Shown here piece after piece: positions 1 through 9,509 of a DNA stretch of 64,000 bases (the stretch's first letter is position 1; each line of letters starts with the position of its first letter). A model generated the notes under the pieces. That model was not told where the DNA came from, did no database searches, and was given only the letters and a program-made list of their open reading frames with translations. This DNA is from Pseudomonas thermotolerans DSM 14292 (GTDB lineage Bacteria; Pseudomonadota; Gammaproteobacteria; Pseudomonadales; Pseudomonadaceae): NCBI RefSeq assembly GCF_000364625.1, contig NZ_KB822606.1, forward strand, positions 62,001 through 126,000, given 5' to 3'. The position numbers and the translations under genes were made by a program.

Positions 1-992
1 TCGCTCCAGCGCTTGAAGGCACGCTGGAAGGCCTCGGCGGAGGCGAAGCCGAGCAGGTAGGCGATCTCCCCGAAGGTCAGGTCGGTGTCGCGGATGTAGG
101 TCATCGCCAGGTCGCGGCGGGTATCGTTGAGGATGCTGCGAAAGCCCGTGCCTTCCTCGGCCAGCTTGCGGCGCAGGGTCCAGCTGGGCATCTGCAGGCG
201 CGTGGCGACTTCCTCTAGGTCGGGCTCGCGGCCGTGCAACAGTGGGCCGAGCAGATGCACCACTCGCTCGCGCAGGCTGCGGGTGCGGGTCAGCCGCTCC
301 AGCTCACGTTCGCAGATCTCCAGCAACTGCCGCCAGGTGCCCGGGCTGTGCTCGGGGTTGCGCAGGGCCAGGTTGGCCTGGTCGAGGCGCAACTGGTTGG
401 TGGTGGCAGCGAATTCCACCGGGCAGCCGAAGACTTCCTGATAGCGCTCGCCGTAGCCGGGATCGGGGAACTCGATCTGGACCCGCTCCAAGCGCAGTTG
501 GCCACCGCACAGGCGGTTAAGCTGGCAGAACCAGCCGGTCAGGACAGCATCCACCACGAAGCGGTTGTAGGCGTTGTAGGGACTGATCGAGTAAAAGCGC
601 AGCCAGGCGCCGCGGCTGTCCTCCAGCAGGCTCGACTGGCCCCGGTAGTTCTGTGCGTAGAGCGGCTCGAAGCGGGTCAGCAGGCGTGCCGCCTCGCGTA
701 CCGTGGGCGCCTGCTGCGCGGTTACGCCAGCCAGTCCCAGGCGGTTGAGCAGGCCGAGCTGGCCCATGCGCAAGCCCAGGGCGGGGTCGCCAGTGAACTG
801 GATGGCGGCGTGGCCGAGCCGCATGTAGCGGGGGATCGACAGGCGCGCGCGCGGTTCGGCACGGCGCGCGGCGTCCAGACCGTACTCTTCGAGCAGAGGG
901 CAGGGGTCGAGGCCGTGGCTGCGCACGGCATCGGCCAGGTTGTCGACGAAGGCGACGCTGAGGTCGCCGAGACGCACGCGCTGGGAGTTCAT
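1..992 (-). CDS. AraC-family transcriptional regulator (C-terminus cut by window edge)
   Basis: An open frame of 330 codons runs off the left edge, so the last residues and the stop are missing. The N-terminal about 200 residues resemble the arabinose-binding-like domain (PF12625 type) of the OruR/ArgR-like subgroup. The C-terminal about 100 residues form the double helix-turn-helix of AraC proteins, ending in the hallmark F-Q-R-A-F-K-R-W. The start ATG (992-990) overlaps the stop of the upstream nitrilase-like gene by one base (TGATG), so the two are translationally coupled and divergent from fadH. Inferred role: sensor of a hydrophobic or amino-acid-like effector controlling the neighbouring operon and possibly fadH. 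The effector cannot be read from sequence. Confidence 0.85.
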   Translation of the reverse strand, partial: MNSQRVRLGDLSVAFVDNLADAVRSHGLDPCPLLEEYGLDAARRAEPRARLSIPRYMRLGHAAIQFTGDPALGLRMGQLGLLNRLGLAGVTAQQAPTVREAARLLTRFEPLYAQNYRGQSSLLEDSRGAWLRFYSISPYNAYNRFVVDAVLTGWFCQLNRLCGGQLRLERVQIEFPDPGYGERYQEVFGCPVEFAATTNQLRLDQANLALRNPEHSPGTWRQLLEICERELERLTRTRSLRERVVHLLGPLLHGREPDLEEVATRLQMPSWTLRRKLAEEGTGFRSILNDTRRDLAMTYIRDTDLTFGEIAYLLGFASAEAFQRAFKRWS

Positions 993-2053
993 CACAGCCA
1001 CAGGTTGATCAGGCGGGCTCCGGAGCCGACCTCGGCGTGCTGTGCCTCCAGCGGAGTGACGACCAGGCTGCGTCCCCCGCAGCCCAGTTCCCAGAGCCGG
1101 CAGCCCATGAACACGGCGATCGCCGGCGCCGGGGCGTTTTCCGCCAGCCTCTCCAGCGTGCTGTCGTCCTGTGGAGGATGATGCGGATTGGCGGCCAGGA
1201 AGGCGGGCACCGCAAGCAGCTGCACGCCTTGCCGGCGGAGCAGGGCGTGCAGCTGCGGCTGATCGGCATCGGCACCGATCAGCACGCCCAGACGGCCGGC
1301 GGGGGTCTCCAGGGGCTGCAGCTCGTCATCCGCCGCGGCGGCGAGGAAGGGCCGTTCGGCATTCGTCGGGCGGTGTTTGCGCTGCGGCTGGCCGAGCGGT
1401 TCGCCGTCACTGCCGAACACCAGGCTGACGTTGTATAGCGGTCCCTGGCCGACCCGCAGCTGACCAGCCTCCAGGCGCGGCTCGGGAAGGATGATGGAGC
1501 CGGCCACCAAGGTCACTCCGAAGCGCCGGGCCAGGCCGCCGAACAGCGTCTGGTAGTCGTTGGCCATGCGCCTGGCCTTCATGCGCAGCAGGGCGTCGGT
1601 CAGGCGGTCGTCGCCTCGTGCGGCGAGCCAGGCGAGGCCGAGGCGCAGAGGGTTGCTGGCGGCCATCCAGGTCATCGCCTCGCGCAGACTGCTCGCCTGG
1701 TAGACCTCCGGCTTCTCGCCGCTGAGCAGCAGCCAGGTGCCGACGTGCTCGGGCAGCACCACCACCGTCCGGGCATTGAGCAGACCGGCAGCGCGGGCCT
1801 TCTCCAGGTAGGCGGCGAACTTCAGCTCCAGGCGGTCGCGGCTCTGGTAGTCGCCGGCGAACAGCTCCGGCTGGATACCCAGCAGGTTGCCCCTGGCGCC
1901 GGGCTCGCCACGGTCTAGGGCGAGCTCGCTGCGCAGGTCGGACAGGTAGTGGCCGCTCGGGCGCAACTGGGTCCACAGCAGATAGCTGCCGAGCAGGGCG
2001 AGGAACAGGACGAAGGTGAGTAGGCGAAGGAGTCTGCGCATCGGACGGGCCAT
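992..2053 (-). CDS. Membrane-anchored nitrilase-fold (carbon-nitrogen hydrolase-like) protein lacking the catalytic Cys
   Basis: 353 residues if started at 2053, the nearest ATG before the hydrophobic N-terminus. ATG at 2041 is equally possible, and neither has a strong ribosome site. One membrane segment (about residues 9-25) is followed by a nitrilase-superfamily domain. Glu102 lies in V-V-L-P-E and Lys226 in R-K-H-R-P-T, with a following Glu. These match two residues of the Glu-Lys-Cys triad. The expected I-C-x-D cysteine position reads I-G-A-D (Gly260), 34 residues after the Lys, so the nucleophile seems absent. It may be a pseudoenzyme or binding protein, or use another chemistry. It is coupled to the AraC regulator downstream by a one-base overlap. 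Confidence 0.7.
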   Translation of the reverse strand: MARPMRRLLRLLTFVLFLALLGSYLLWTQLRPSGHYLSDLRSELALDRGEPGARGNLLGIQPELFAGDYQSRDRLELKFAAYLEKARAAGLLNARTVVVLPEHVGTWLLLSGEKPEVYQASSLREAMTWMAASNPLRLGLAWLAARGDDRLTDALLRMKARRMANDYQTLFGGLARRFGVTLVAGSIILPEPRLEAGQLRVGQGPLYNVSLVFGSDGEPLGQPQRKHRPTNAERPFLAAAADDELQPLETPAGRLGVLIGADADQPQLHALLRRQGVQLLAVPAFLAANPHHPPQDDSTLERLAENAPAPAIAVFMGCRLWELGCGGRSLVVTPLEAQHAEVGSGARLINLWL

Positions 2054-2153
2054 GGCAAAAGAGGTATGCCGCGCCCGGCGAATCTGCAAGGTCGTGCGGC
2101 AGCTTGCGGGCACCCTAGCGTCGATCGGGCGTCTTGCCAAGCCGTGCTGTGCA

Positions 2154-2183
2154 TTTCGATCAGTAACTAGTCATTTTCGATCA
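2154..2183. promoter_or_regulatory. Tandem direct repeat, candidate AraC-type operator
   Basis: Two identical 9-mers TTTCGATCA occur at 2154-2162 and 2175-2183, 21 bp apart (two helical turns) in the same orientation. This is the usual geometry of AraC-family sites. The second copy abuts the predicted fadH -35 box. The divergent operon encodes an AraC regulator. The sequence shows the repeats; the assignment to that regulator is inference. Confidence 0.5.
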
Positions 2184-2212
2184 TTGAGTGCCGAGCCTCG
2201 GCTCCTTATCGT
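2184..2212 (+). promoter_or_regulatory. Predicted sigma-70 promoter of fadH
   Basis: TTGAGT (2184-2189), a 17-bp spacer, and TATCGT (2207-2212). It lies about 74 bases before the fadH start and directly downstream of the TTTCGATCA repeat, like a class II activated promoter. Confidence 0.45.
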
Positions 2213-2243
2213 CGGCGCCACAACCGACCGTGGCCCGAGGTGA

Positions 2244-4319
<2,076 letters not shown>

Positions 4320-4388
4320 GGGACCGGTCTCCCTGCCGTGGCGGGGAGGCCGCTGCCCGGTTCGTGGACCTTCGAGGAGGAGCTTCCC

Positions 4389-4817
4389 ATGTCCGCACTG
4401 CAACTGCACGCCAATGCCGCCGCTACCCTGGAACGCTGGCACCAACTGGTGGCCGCTCGCGATTTCGGCCCGCTGCCCGAGCTGCTGCACCCGGCGGCGG
4501 TGTTCCGCTCGCCAATGGCCTTCAGACCCTACGAGGGCGCGCCCATGGTCGCGCTGATCCTCAATACGGTGATCAAGGTCTTCGAGGACTTCGCCTACCA
4601 CCGTCAGCTGGTTGCGGCCGACGGTCTCAACGTGGTGCTGGAGTTCAGCGCGCGGGTCGGTGACCGCCAGCTCAAGGGTATCGACATGATCCGCTTCGAC
4701 GAAGCCGGCAGGATCATCGACTTCGAGGTGATGATCCGCCCGCTGAGCGGCCTGCAGGCCCTGGGCGAGGAAATGGGCCGGCGCCTGGCGCCATTCCTGA
4801 CCGCCAAGTCACGCTGA
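4389..4817 (+). CDS. NTF2-like / SnoaL-fold protein
   Basis: 142 residues with the cone-shaped NTF2-like pattern: an N-terminal helix with W-H-Q-L-V-A-A-R-D-F, then H-P-A-A-V-F-R-S-P and a curved-sheet C-terminal half (G-I-D-M-I-R-F-D). Family members are small-ligand binding proteins or isomerases. The substrate is unknown. A strong GGAGGAG lies at 4376-4382, before the ATG at 4389. It sits 69 bases after fadH in the same direction and is probably co-transcribed, so a link to fatty-acyl metabolism is possible but only contextual. Confidence 0.8.
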   Translation: MSALQLHANAAATLERWHQLVAARDFGPLPELLHPAAVFRSPMAFRPYEGAPMVALILNTVIKVFEDFAYHRQLVAADGLNVVLEFSARVGDRQLKGIDMIRFDEAGRIIDFEVMIRPLSGLQALGEEMGRRLAPFLTAKSR

Positions 4818-4897
4818 TTCCTTCGAGTCCGTCACAGTTCCCCGCCGTGGCCCGCCCAGCGGTTGGCCGCGGCCGGGTGACTGCCAACCCAGTCACA

Positions 4898-4925
4898 TTG
4901 CCCGGCTTCCCTTTTCTCCTAGACT
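4898..4925 (+). promoter_or_regulatory. Possible sigma-70 promoter for the coiled-coil gene
   Basis: TTGCCC (4898-4903), a 16-bp spacer, and TAGACT (4920-4925). It lies just before the stem-loop at 4937-4968 and 95 bases ahead of the start codon. It is a moderate consensus match only. Confidence 0.3.
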
Positions 4926-4936
4926 TAGCCGCACTA

Positions 4937-4968
4937 CGGCGCGGCCCTCGTCCGCCAGGGCCGCGCCG
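4937..4968 (+). promoter_or_regulatory. Perfect 12-bp stem-loop in 5' leader
   Basis: CGGCGCGGCCCT (4937-4948) pairs with AGGGCCGCGCCG (4957-4968) around an 8-base loop. There is no U-tract, so it is not a standard terminator. It would form the extreme 5' end of the mRNA if the promoter at 4898 is used, suggesting a stability or control element. Confidence 0.5.
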
Positions 4969-5019
4969 CTGACAGCCTTGCACGCCTCGGTTCCAGAGGC
5001 GGCCTGAGAGGGGAAGCCG

Positions 5020-6378
5020 ATGAGCCTGCACAACAAGCCGCAGATGGTGGAAGCCGTGATGTTCTACAACGAACGCGGCATCTGCAAGGAAATGCTCTTC
5101 CCCGAGTTCGAGGCCCTGCTCGACGGCGTGGTCAACATGCCCGAGTTCGCCGACCAACAGGTCCGCGCGGTCTATGCGCTGATCAATCCACGCCTGTTGG
5201 TGCGCGCGGCGGTGTTCTTCTACCTGGACTTCGACGAGAACGGCCGGCCCGACAGCGGCTGGAACATTCCCCTGCGCCATCTGGCCGAGCGCTCCGGGCG
5301 CGGCCCGGACCTGGGCGCTGGGCCGATCCGCCTGGCCTGCCGCAGCCAGTGTCCGGTGTCCTGGCACCAGATGCACCTCTGGGATCCCGGCCTGGCGCCG
5401 GGCAAGAACGACCTGGTGCTGCTGCGCGATGCGGTCAAGCGCAACCAGCTCGGCCTGCTGATCGAGGAGGAGGTCGCCCCGCTGGTCTCCCCGGAACGCC
5501 TGCAGGTGGTGCCTGAGGACAAGTGGTACGCCCCCGAGCCGGCCAAGGCACCGGAGAGGCCCTCGCGGATGGACCAGGAGGAACGCCTCAAGGCCGCCCA
5601 GCTGATCAAGCAGCAGCGCCTGCGCATCAGTAGCCTGACTCGCCAGCACGGGGAGGAACTGGCCCGCCTCAGGCTGGCTGCCGAGGAGCAGCAGAAGACC
5701 CTGCTGGGCGAAATCGAGCAACTGCGTCAGTCCCTGCGCCAGCAGCAGGAGCTGAACGCCAGCCTCAAGGCCCAACTGAACGAGCAGGTGGAGAACTTCC
5801 AGAAGATGCGTGCGGAGCTTGGCGAGCAGTTGCGTGCTCTGGAGCAGCACAGCCAGTCCGAGGCCGACGTGCTGCGCGCGCAGTTCGACAGCGAGCTGCA
5901 GGCGCGGGTAACCGCCGCGGTGGCGGAGTTCCGCGAGCAGATCGCTATCCGCGACGTGGAACTGGCCTACCGTAACGAGCTGGACCAGCAGCTGCAGCAG
6001 GAGATCCAGCAGCTCAAGCAGGAGCGCGAGACCCTGCTGGCCCAGTCCGGCGACCAGGTGCTGGAGCGCCTGGCGCGGCTCGGCATGGTCTTCGTGGTCT
6101 ACCATCCGGGCGCCGGCCACCTGACCATTCCCTTGCAGGACATCGCCCGCTACCAGGACAATCCCCAGGCCTACGCGGCGGCCAAGTGCCTGGTTTCGGA
6201 AGAGCAGTACCGGCAGTGGCTGGCCCACTACCAGCAGCCGGTCTGCGAGGCCCTGCAGGCCAGCGGCGAGCGCTGCGGCATTCCCATCGACCGGGTGGAG
6301 ACGCCGAGTCGCTTCGTTCCCGACGAATCCAACTGCTGCGCCCGCCACAAGGCTTCCAGTCGCCTGCGCACTGGCTGA
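5020..6378 (+). CDS. Coiled-coil protein of unknown function with C-terminal Cys/His cluster
   Basis: 452 residues. I do not recognise a characterised homologue; similar Pseudomonas proteins are often loosely labelled as chromosome-partitioning related. Three parts are visible. The first is a globular N-terminus (about 1-170; M-F-Y-N-E-R-G-I-C start, P-V-S-W-H-Q-M-H-L-W-D centre). The second is a long Glu/Gln/Leu-rich coiled coil (about 180-345). The third is a C-terminal domain (about 350-440) ending in C-E-A, G-E-R-C-G, then C-C-A-R-H, which could bind one zinc. No membrane segment or signal peptide. GAGAGGGGAAGCC precedes the ATG. It stands alone between two differently functioning genes. 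Probably a cytosolic structural or nucleic-acid-associated protein, but that is inference. Confidence 0.8.
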   Translation: MSLHNKPQMVEAVMFYNERGICKEMLFPEFEALLDGVVNMPEFADQQVRAVYALINPRLLVRAAVFFYLDFDENGRPDSGWNIPLRHLAERSGRGPDLGAGPIRLACRSQCPVSWHQMHLWDPGLAPGKNDLVLLRDAVKRNQLGLLIEEEVAPLVSPERLQVVPEDKWYAPEPAKAPERPSRMDQEERLKAAQLIKQQRLRISSLTRQHGEELARLRLAAEEQQKTLLGEIEQLRQSLRQQQELNASLKAQLNEQVENFQKMRAELGEQLRALEQHSQSEADVLRAQFDSELQARVTAAVAEFREQIAIRDVELAYRNELDQQLQQEIQQLKQERETLLAQSGDQVLERLARLGMVFVVYHPGAGHLTIPLQDIARYQDNPQAYAAAKCLVSEEQYRQWLAHYQQPVCEALQASGERCGIPIDRVETPSRFVPDESNCCARHKASSRLRTG

Positions 6379-6417
6379 TGCCTGTGCGGGGCAGAACATG
6401 CTGACATTCCTCGTACC

Positions 6418-7356
6418 TTGCCACTCGTCATTCCCCATTGGGCGCCCGAGGCGCCCCTGCAAGCGCTACGGCTGGCCTGGCTGGAACGGGCCGGCGTCGA
6501 GGTAGCGGTCCTGCGCCTGGACCAGATCGACACGCTGGTCTCCGGCAACAAATGGTTCAAGCTGATCGGTCACCTGCAGGAAGCCGTGGCGCGGGGCGCC
6601 GAAGGGCTGATCAGCCTGGGAGGTGCCCATTCCAATCATCTGCACGCCTTGGCCGCGGCGGGACGGCGGTTCGGCTTCCCCACCGTAGGCCTGCTTCGCG
6701 GCCATGCCCGGGAGACGCCCACGGTGGTCGAGCTGCGGACCTTCGGCATGCAGCTGCACTGGCTCGGCTATGCCGGCTATCGGGCCCGTCACCAGGTGGA
6801 CTTCTGGACGCCGTGGCGCGAGCGCTATCCCGCGCTGCACCCGGTGCCCGAGGGCGGCGGCGGTTTGCCCGGCACTCGCGGCTGTGCGGCGTTGGTGGCG
6901 ATGGTGCGGGCCCAGTTGCCCAGACTGGGCTGGCGTGACTACCACGCCTGGTGGCTGGCCGTCGGCACGGGCACCACCCTGGCCGGACTGGTGCTGGCCG
7001 AGGACGCTGACGTTCCCGTGCATGGGGCCCTGGCGGTACCCGCCGACCATGGCGTGGCCGATCAGGTGCGAGCACTCCTCGCGCAAGCCGGGAACCGCGA
7101 AGCCGGCTACCGGCTGATCGAAGCCAGCCGGGGCGGTTTCGCCAGGATGGATGCGGAGCTGCTGACCTTCATGCAGGCCTCCGAGGAGGAGAGCGGCGTG
7201 CCGCTGGAGCCGCTGTATACCGCCAAGGCGCTGCTGGCTCTGCGCCGGGCTGTGGAGGCCGGCGAATTCGCTGCAGGCAGCCGGCTGATCTTCGTGCATA
7301 CCGGCGGCTTGCAGGGACGGGCCGCGGCCATGGCGGCCTGCCGGGAGTCGGGATGA
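6418..7356 (+). CDS. PLP-dependent deaminase, D-cysteine desulfhydrase / ACC deaminase family
   Basis: 312 residues of the fold-II PLP family. S-G-N-K-W-F-K-L near residue 45 supplies the Schiff-base lysine, and G-G-A-H-S-N-H-L-H-A is the phosphate/substrate loop. A glycine-rich G-T-G-T-T-L-A-G stretch lies near 180-190. The likely start is TTG at 6418: an in-frame stop sits at 6376-6378 (end of the previous gene), no ATG or GTG lies between, and family homology begins within the first 15 residues. No clear ribosome site is visible, so expression may be weak or coupled. Substrate (D-cysteine, ACC or another amino acid) cannot be assigned from sequence. Confidence 0.8.
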   Translation: MPLVIPHWAPEAPLQALRLAWLERAGVEVAVLRLDQIDTLVSGNKWFKLIGHLQEAVARGAEGLISLGGAHSNHLHALAAAGRRFGFPTVGLLRGHARETPTVVELRTFGMQLHWLGYAGYRARHQVDFWTPWRERYPALHPVPEGGGGLPGTRGCAALVAMVRAQLPRLGWRDYHAWWLAVGTGTTLAGLVLAEDADVPVHGALAVPADHGVADQVRALLAQAGNREAGYRLIEASRGGFARMDAELLTFMQASEEESGVPLEPLYTAKALLALRRAVEAGEFAAGSRLIFVHTGGLQGRAAAMAACRESG

Positions 7357-7558
7357 AGCGGCCGTTGTCTTTCCGCGCCTGCGCAGCCCAATATCCCTCA
7401 ACCAGTTGGCCGAGCCTCAGTGGCGGCAGTTGCGCGACCAGCCGGTACCTCAGCCGCTGCTGGCCGGGCAGGTACTGGCGCGGGGCCGAGGATCCGGCGA
7501 AGGGGCTGACTACCTGCTGCATTCGGGCGGCCGCGTCTGCCCAGTCGCTGGGCCGTGC
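7357..7558 (-). other. Unassigned coding-like remnant downstream of DUF1853 gene
   Basis: On the minus strand, in the same frame as the DUF1853 gene, about 65 codons after its TGA remain open with protein-like composition and biased third positions (for example D-W-A-D-A-A-A-R-M-Q-Q-V-V and Q-L-P-P-L-R-L-G-Q-L-V-E-G-Y-W). The first ATG is at 7522, and the frame then runs on antisense into the PLP gene until 7169. It could be a small gene, a decayed fragment or chance. I do not recognise the product, and no ribosome site is evident. Confidence 0.25.
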
Positions 7559-8497
7559 TCAGCGGGGCCAGCTGTCGCGTACCAGGAACAGCCGTTCGCG
7601 CTCCAGCCAGGCGCCGTCGCCGGCTTCTTCGAGGCGCACCAGCATCTGCGCCGGCGCCTGCTGATCCAGCTGCGTCAGCCAGGCGTCCAAGGCCTCGTCG
7701 TCCCACAGCTGCAGGTCGGTCAGACGTGCCGGGGCCAGCCAGGCATGACGGGGCAGGGGCTGCCAGATGCCGGTTCGTTGCTCGCGGTATGCCGGCCAGG
7801 CGGAGAGCGGCAGCCAGCGGCCCTGCAGATGCTCGGGGTGGGCACCGCGCGGCGCCTCGCAGGCGCCGGGCCAGGGATAGAACAGGTAGCCGCCCATCCA
7901 GAAGGCCGAGTGCACTTCGACTTCCTTCAGGCCCAGCTCCTCCAGGGCCTCACGGGCCTCCGGGCGGGCTGGCAGCGGCAGCTGGTGACCGCTCAGGTGG
8001 GCCAGCTTGAGGTCCAGGCGGTCGTGACTGCCGGGGCCCAGCCAGTGGCGCGGGTCGAGGCCGTCGCCGTCGCCTGGGCCCAGGTACAGCTTGATCGCCA
8101 GCTCCAGGTGGTGCACGCCCTCGGCATCGCGCAGCAGCAGGTCGAGTTCGCCCAGGGTATGGCCTTCCTGGCGGATCGGCAGGTTGGTGGCGAGCAGTTC
8201 GACGCCCGGTGCGGCCCGCAGTGCGAACTGCCAGAGGCGTTCGTAGTAGAGACCGAGGCGGCGTTCCAGGTGGCTGTTCAGCCAGCCCTCCAGCTCGCGG
8301 TCGTCGGCGGCCAGGGCGCGCAGCCAGTCGGCCAGGCGTTCCGGCTGGCGGGCCCAGTCGCTGGAGGCCAGGGGATGGCGCTGCGGCCAGGGGGCGTGTT
8401 CCAGCAGCGGCGGGGCGGTCAGCACCCAGGCTAGGTCGCGCACTCGCGGCTGGCGCAGTTGGCGGGGCAGGTCGGTTAGCTGGCTGAAGGGTGTCAT
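7559..8497 (-). CDS. DUF1853 family protein
   Basis: 312 residues. The pattern fits DUF1853: an N-terminal D-L-A-W-V-L-T-A-P-P-L-L, a central G-E-L-D-L-L-L-R-D-A-E-G-V-H-H-L-E-L-A-I-K segment, and C-terminal G-Y-L-F-Y-P-W-P. The central E-L-D plus E-L-A-I-K arrangement resembles the acidic D-E-x-K core of PD-(D/E)xK nucleases, which is a reading of mine and not established here. The start is the ATG at 8497, which begins directly at the conserved M-T-P-F-S-Q-L-T-D-L-P; an earlier in-frame ATG would add 62 non-conserved residues overlapping the nadK start. Divergent from nadK across about 120 bases. Confidence 0.8.
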   Translation of the reverse strand: MTPFSQLTDLPRQLRQPRVRDLAWVLTAPPLLEHAPWPQRHPLASSDWARQPERLADWLRALAADDRELEGWLNSHLERRLGLYYERLWQFALRAAPGVELLATNLPIRQEGHTLGELDLLLRDAEGVHHLELAIKLYLGPGDGDGLDPRHWLGPGSHDRLDLKLAHLSGHQLPLPARPEAREALEELGLKEVEVHSAFWMGGYLFYPWPGACEAPRGAHPEHLQGRWLPLSAWPAYREQRTGIWQPLPRHAWLAPARLTDLQLWDDEALDAWLTQLDQQAPAQMLVRLEEAGDGAWLERERLFLVRDSWPR

Positions 8498-8618
8498 GTT
8501 CCGAGCATAGTCTGCGGAGCCGTAGAGCGGGGTACCGGCCGGCCTCCGGTTTGCCGCTGCCGCCGGCTTTCCCCCATAATTTCTTTCCTTCCGTCCCAGA
8601 TAGCCGTGCAGGGGTTCC

Positions 8619-9509
8619 ATGGAGCAGTTTCGTAATATTGGCATCATCGGCCGTCTGGGCAGTTCCCAGGCGCTCGATACCATCCGGCGTCTGAAACGCT
8701 TCCTGCTCGACCGTCACCTGCATGTGATCCTTGAGGACACCATCGCCGAGGCTCTGCCGGGGCACGGTCTGCAGACCTCCTCGCGGCGCAACCTCGGCGA
8801 GGTCTGCGACCTGGTCATCGTGGTCGGCGGTGACGGCAGCCTGCTCGGCGCGGCACGTGCGCTGGCCCGCCACAAGGTTCCGGTGCTCGGTATCAACCGC
8901 GGCAGCCTGGGCTTTCTCACCGACATCATGCCGGACGAGCTGGAGGTCAAGGTCGCCGAGGTGCTCGACGGCCACTACCTGGTGGAGAGCCGCTTCCTGC
9001 TGGAGGCCGAGGTGCGCCGCCACGGCGAGGCGATCGGCCAGGGCGACGCCCTCAACGACGTGGTGCTGCACCCTGGCAAGTCCACCAAGATGATCGAGTT
9101 CGAGCTGTTCATCGACGGCCAGTTCGTCTGCAGCCAGAAGGCCGACGGTCTGATCGTCGCCACCCCCACTGGCTCAACCGCCTATTCGCTGTCCGCAGGC
9201 GGGCCGATCATGCATCCCAAGCTGGATGCCATCGTGGTGGTGCCCATGTACCCACACACCCTGTCCAGCCGACCGATCGTGGTGGACGGCAGCAGCGAGC
9301 TGAAGATCGTGGTGGCCAAGGACATGCAGATCTATCCGCTGGTCTCCTGCGACGGCCAGAACCACTTCACCTGCGCGCCGGGCGACACCATCACGGTGGC
9401 CAAGAAGGTGCAGAAGCTGAGCCTGATCCACCCGCTGGACCACAACTACTACGAGGTCTGCCGGACCAAGCTGGGGTGGGGCAGTCGCCTCGGCAACGGA
9501 GGGGACTGA
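8619..9509 (+). CDS. nadK: NAD kinase
   Basis: 296 residues, the usual length. It phosphorylates NAD to NADP with ATP in the cytosol and is the sole route to NADP. The G-G-D-G motif is at residues 70-73 with the catalytic Asp. The second NAD-kinase signature is in the D-G-L-I-V-A-T-P-T-G-S-T-A-Y-S segment, and N-D-V-V-L precedes it. The TGA at 9507-9509 overlaps the next ATG (TGATG), so the phosphoesterase is translationally coupled. Confidence 0.97.
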   Translation: MEQFRNIGIIGRLGSSQALDTIRRLKRFLLDRHLHVILEDTIAEALPGHGLQTSSRRNLGEVCDLVIVVGGDGSLLGAARALARHKVPVLGINRGSLGFLTDIMPDELEVKVAEVLDGHYLVESRFLLEAEVRRHGEAIGQGDALNDVVLHPGKSTKMIEFELFIDGQFVCSQKADGLIVATPTGSTAYSLSAGGPIMHPKLDAIVVVPMYPHTLSSRPIVVDGSSELKIVVAKDMQIYPLVSCDGQNHFTCAPGDTITVAKKVQKLSLIHPLDHNYYEVCRTKLGWGSRLGNGGD

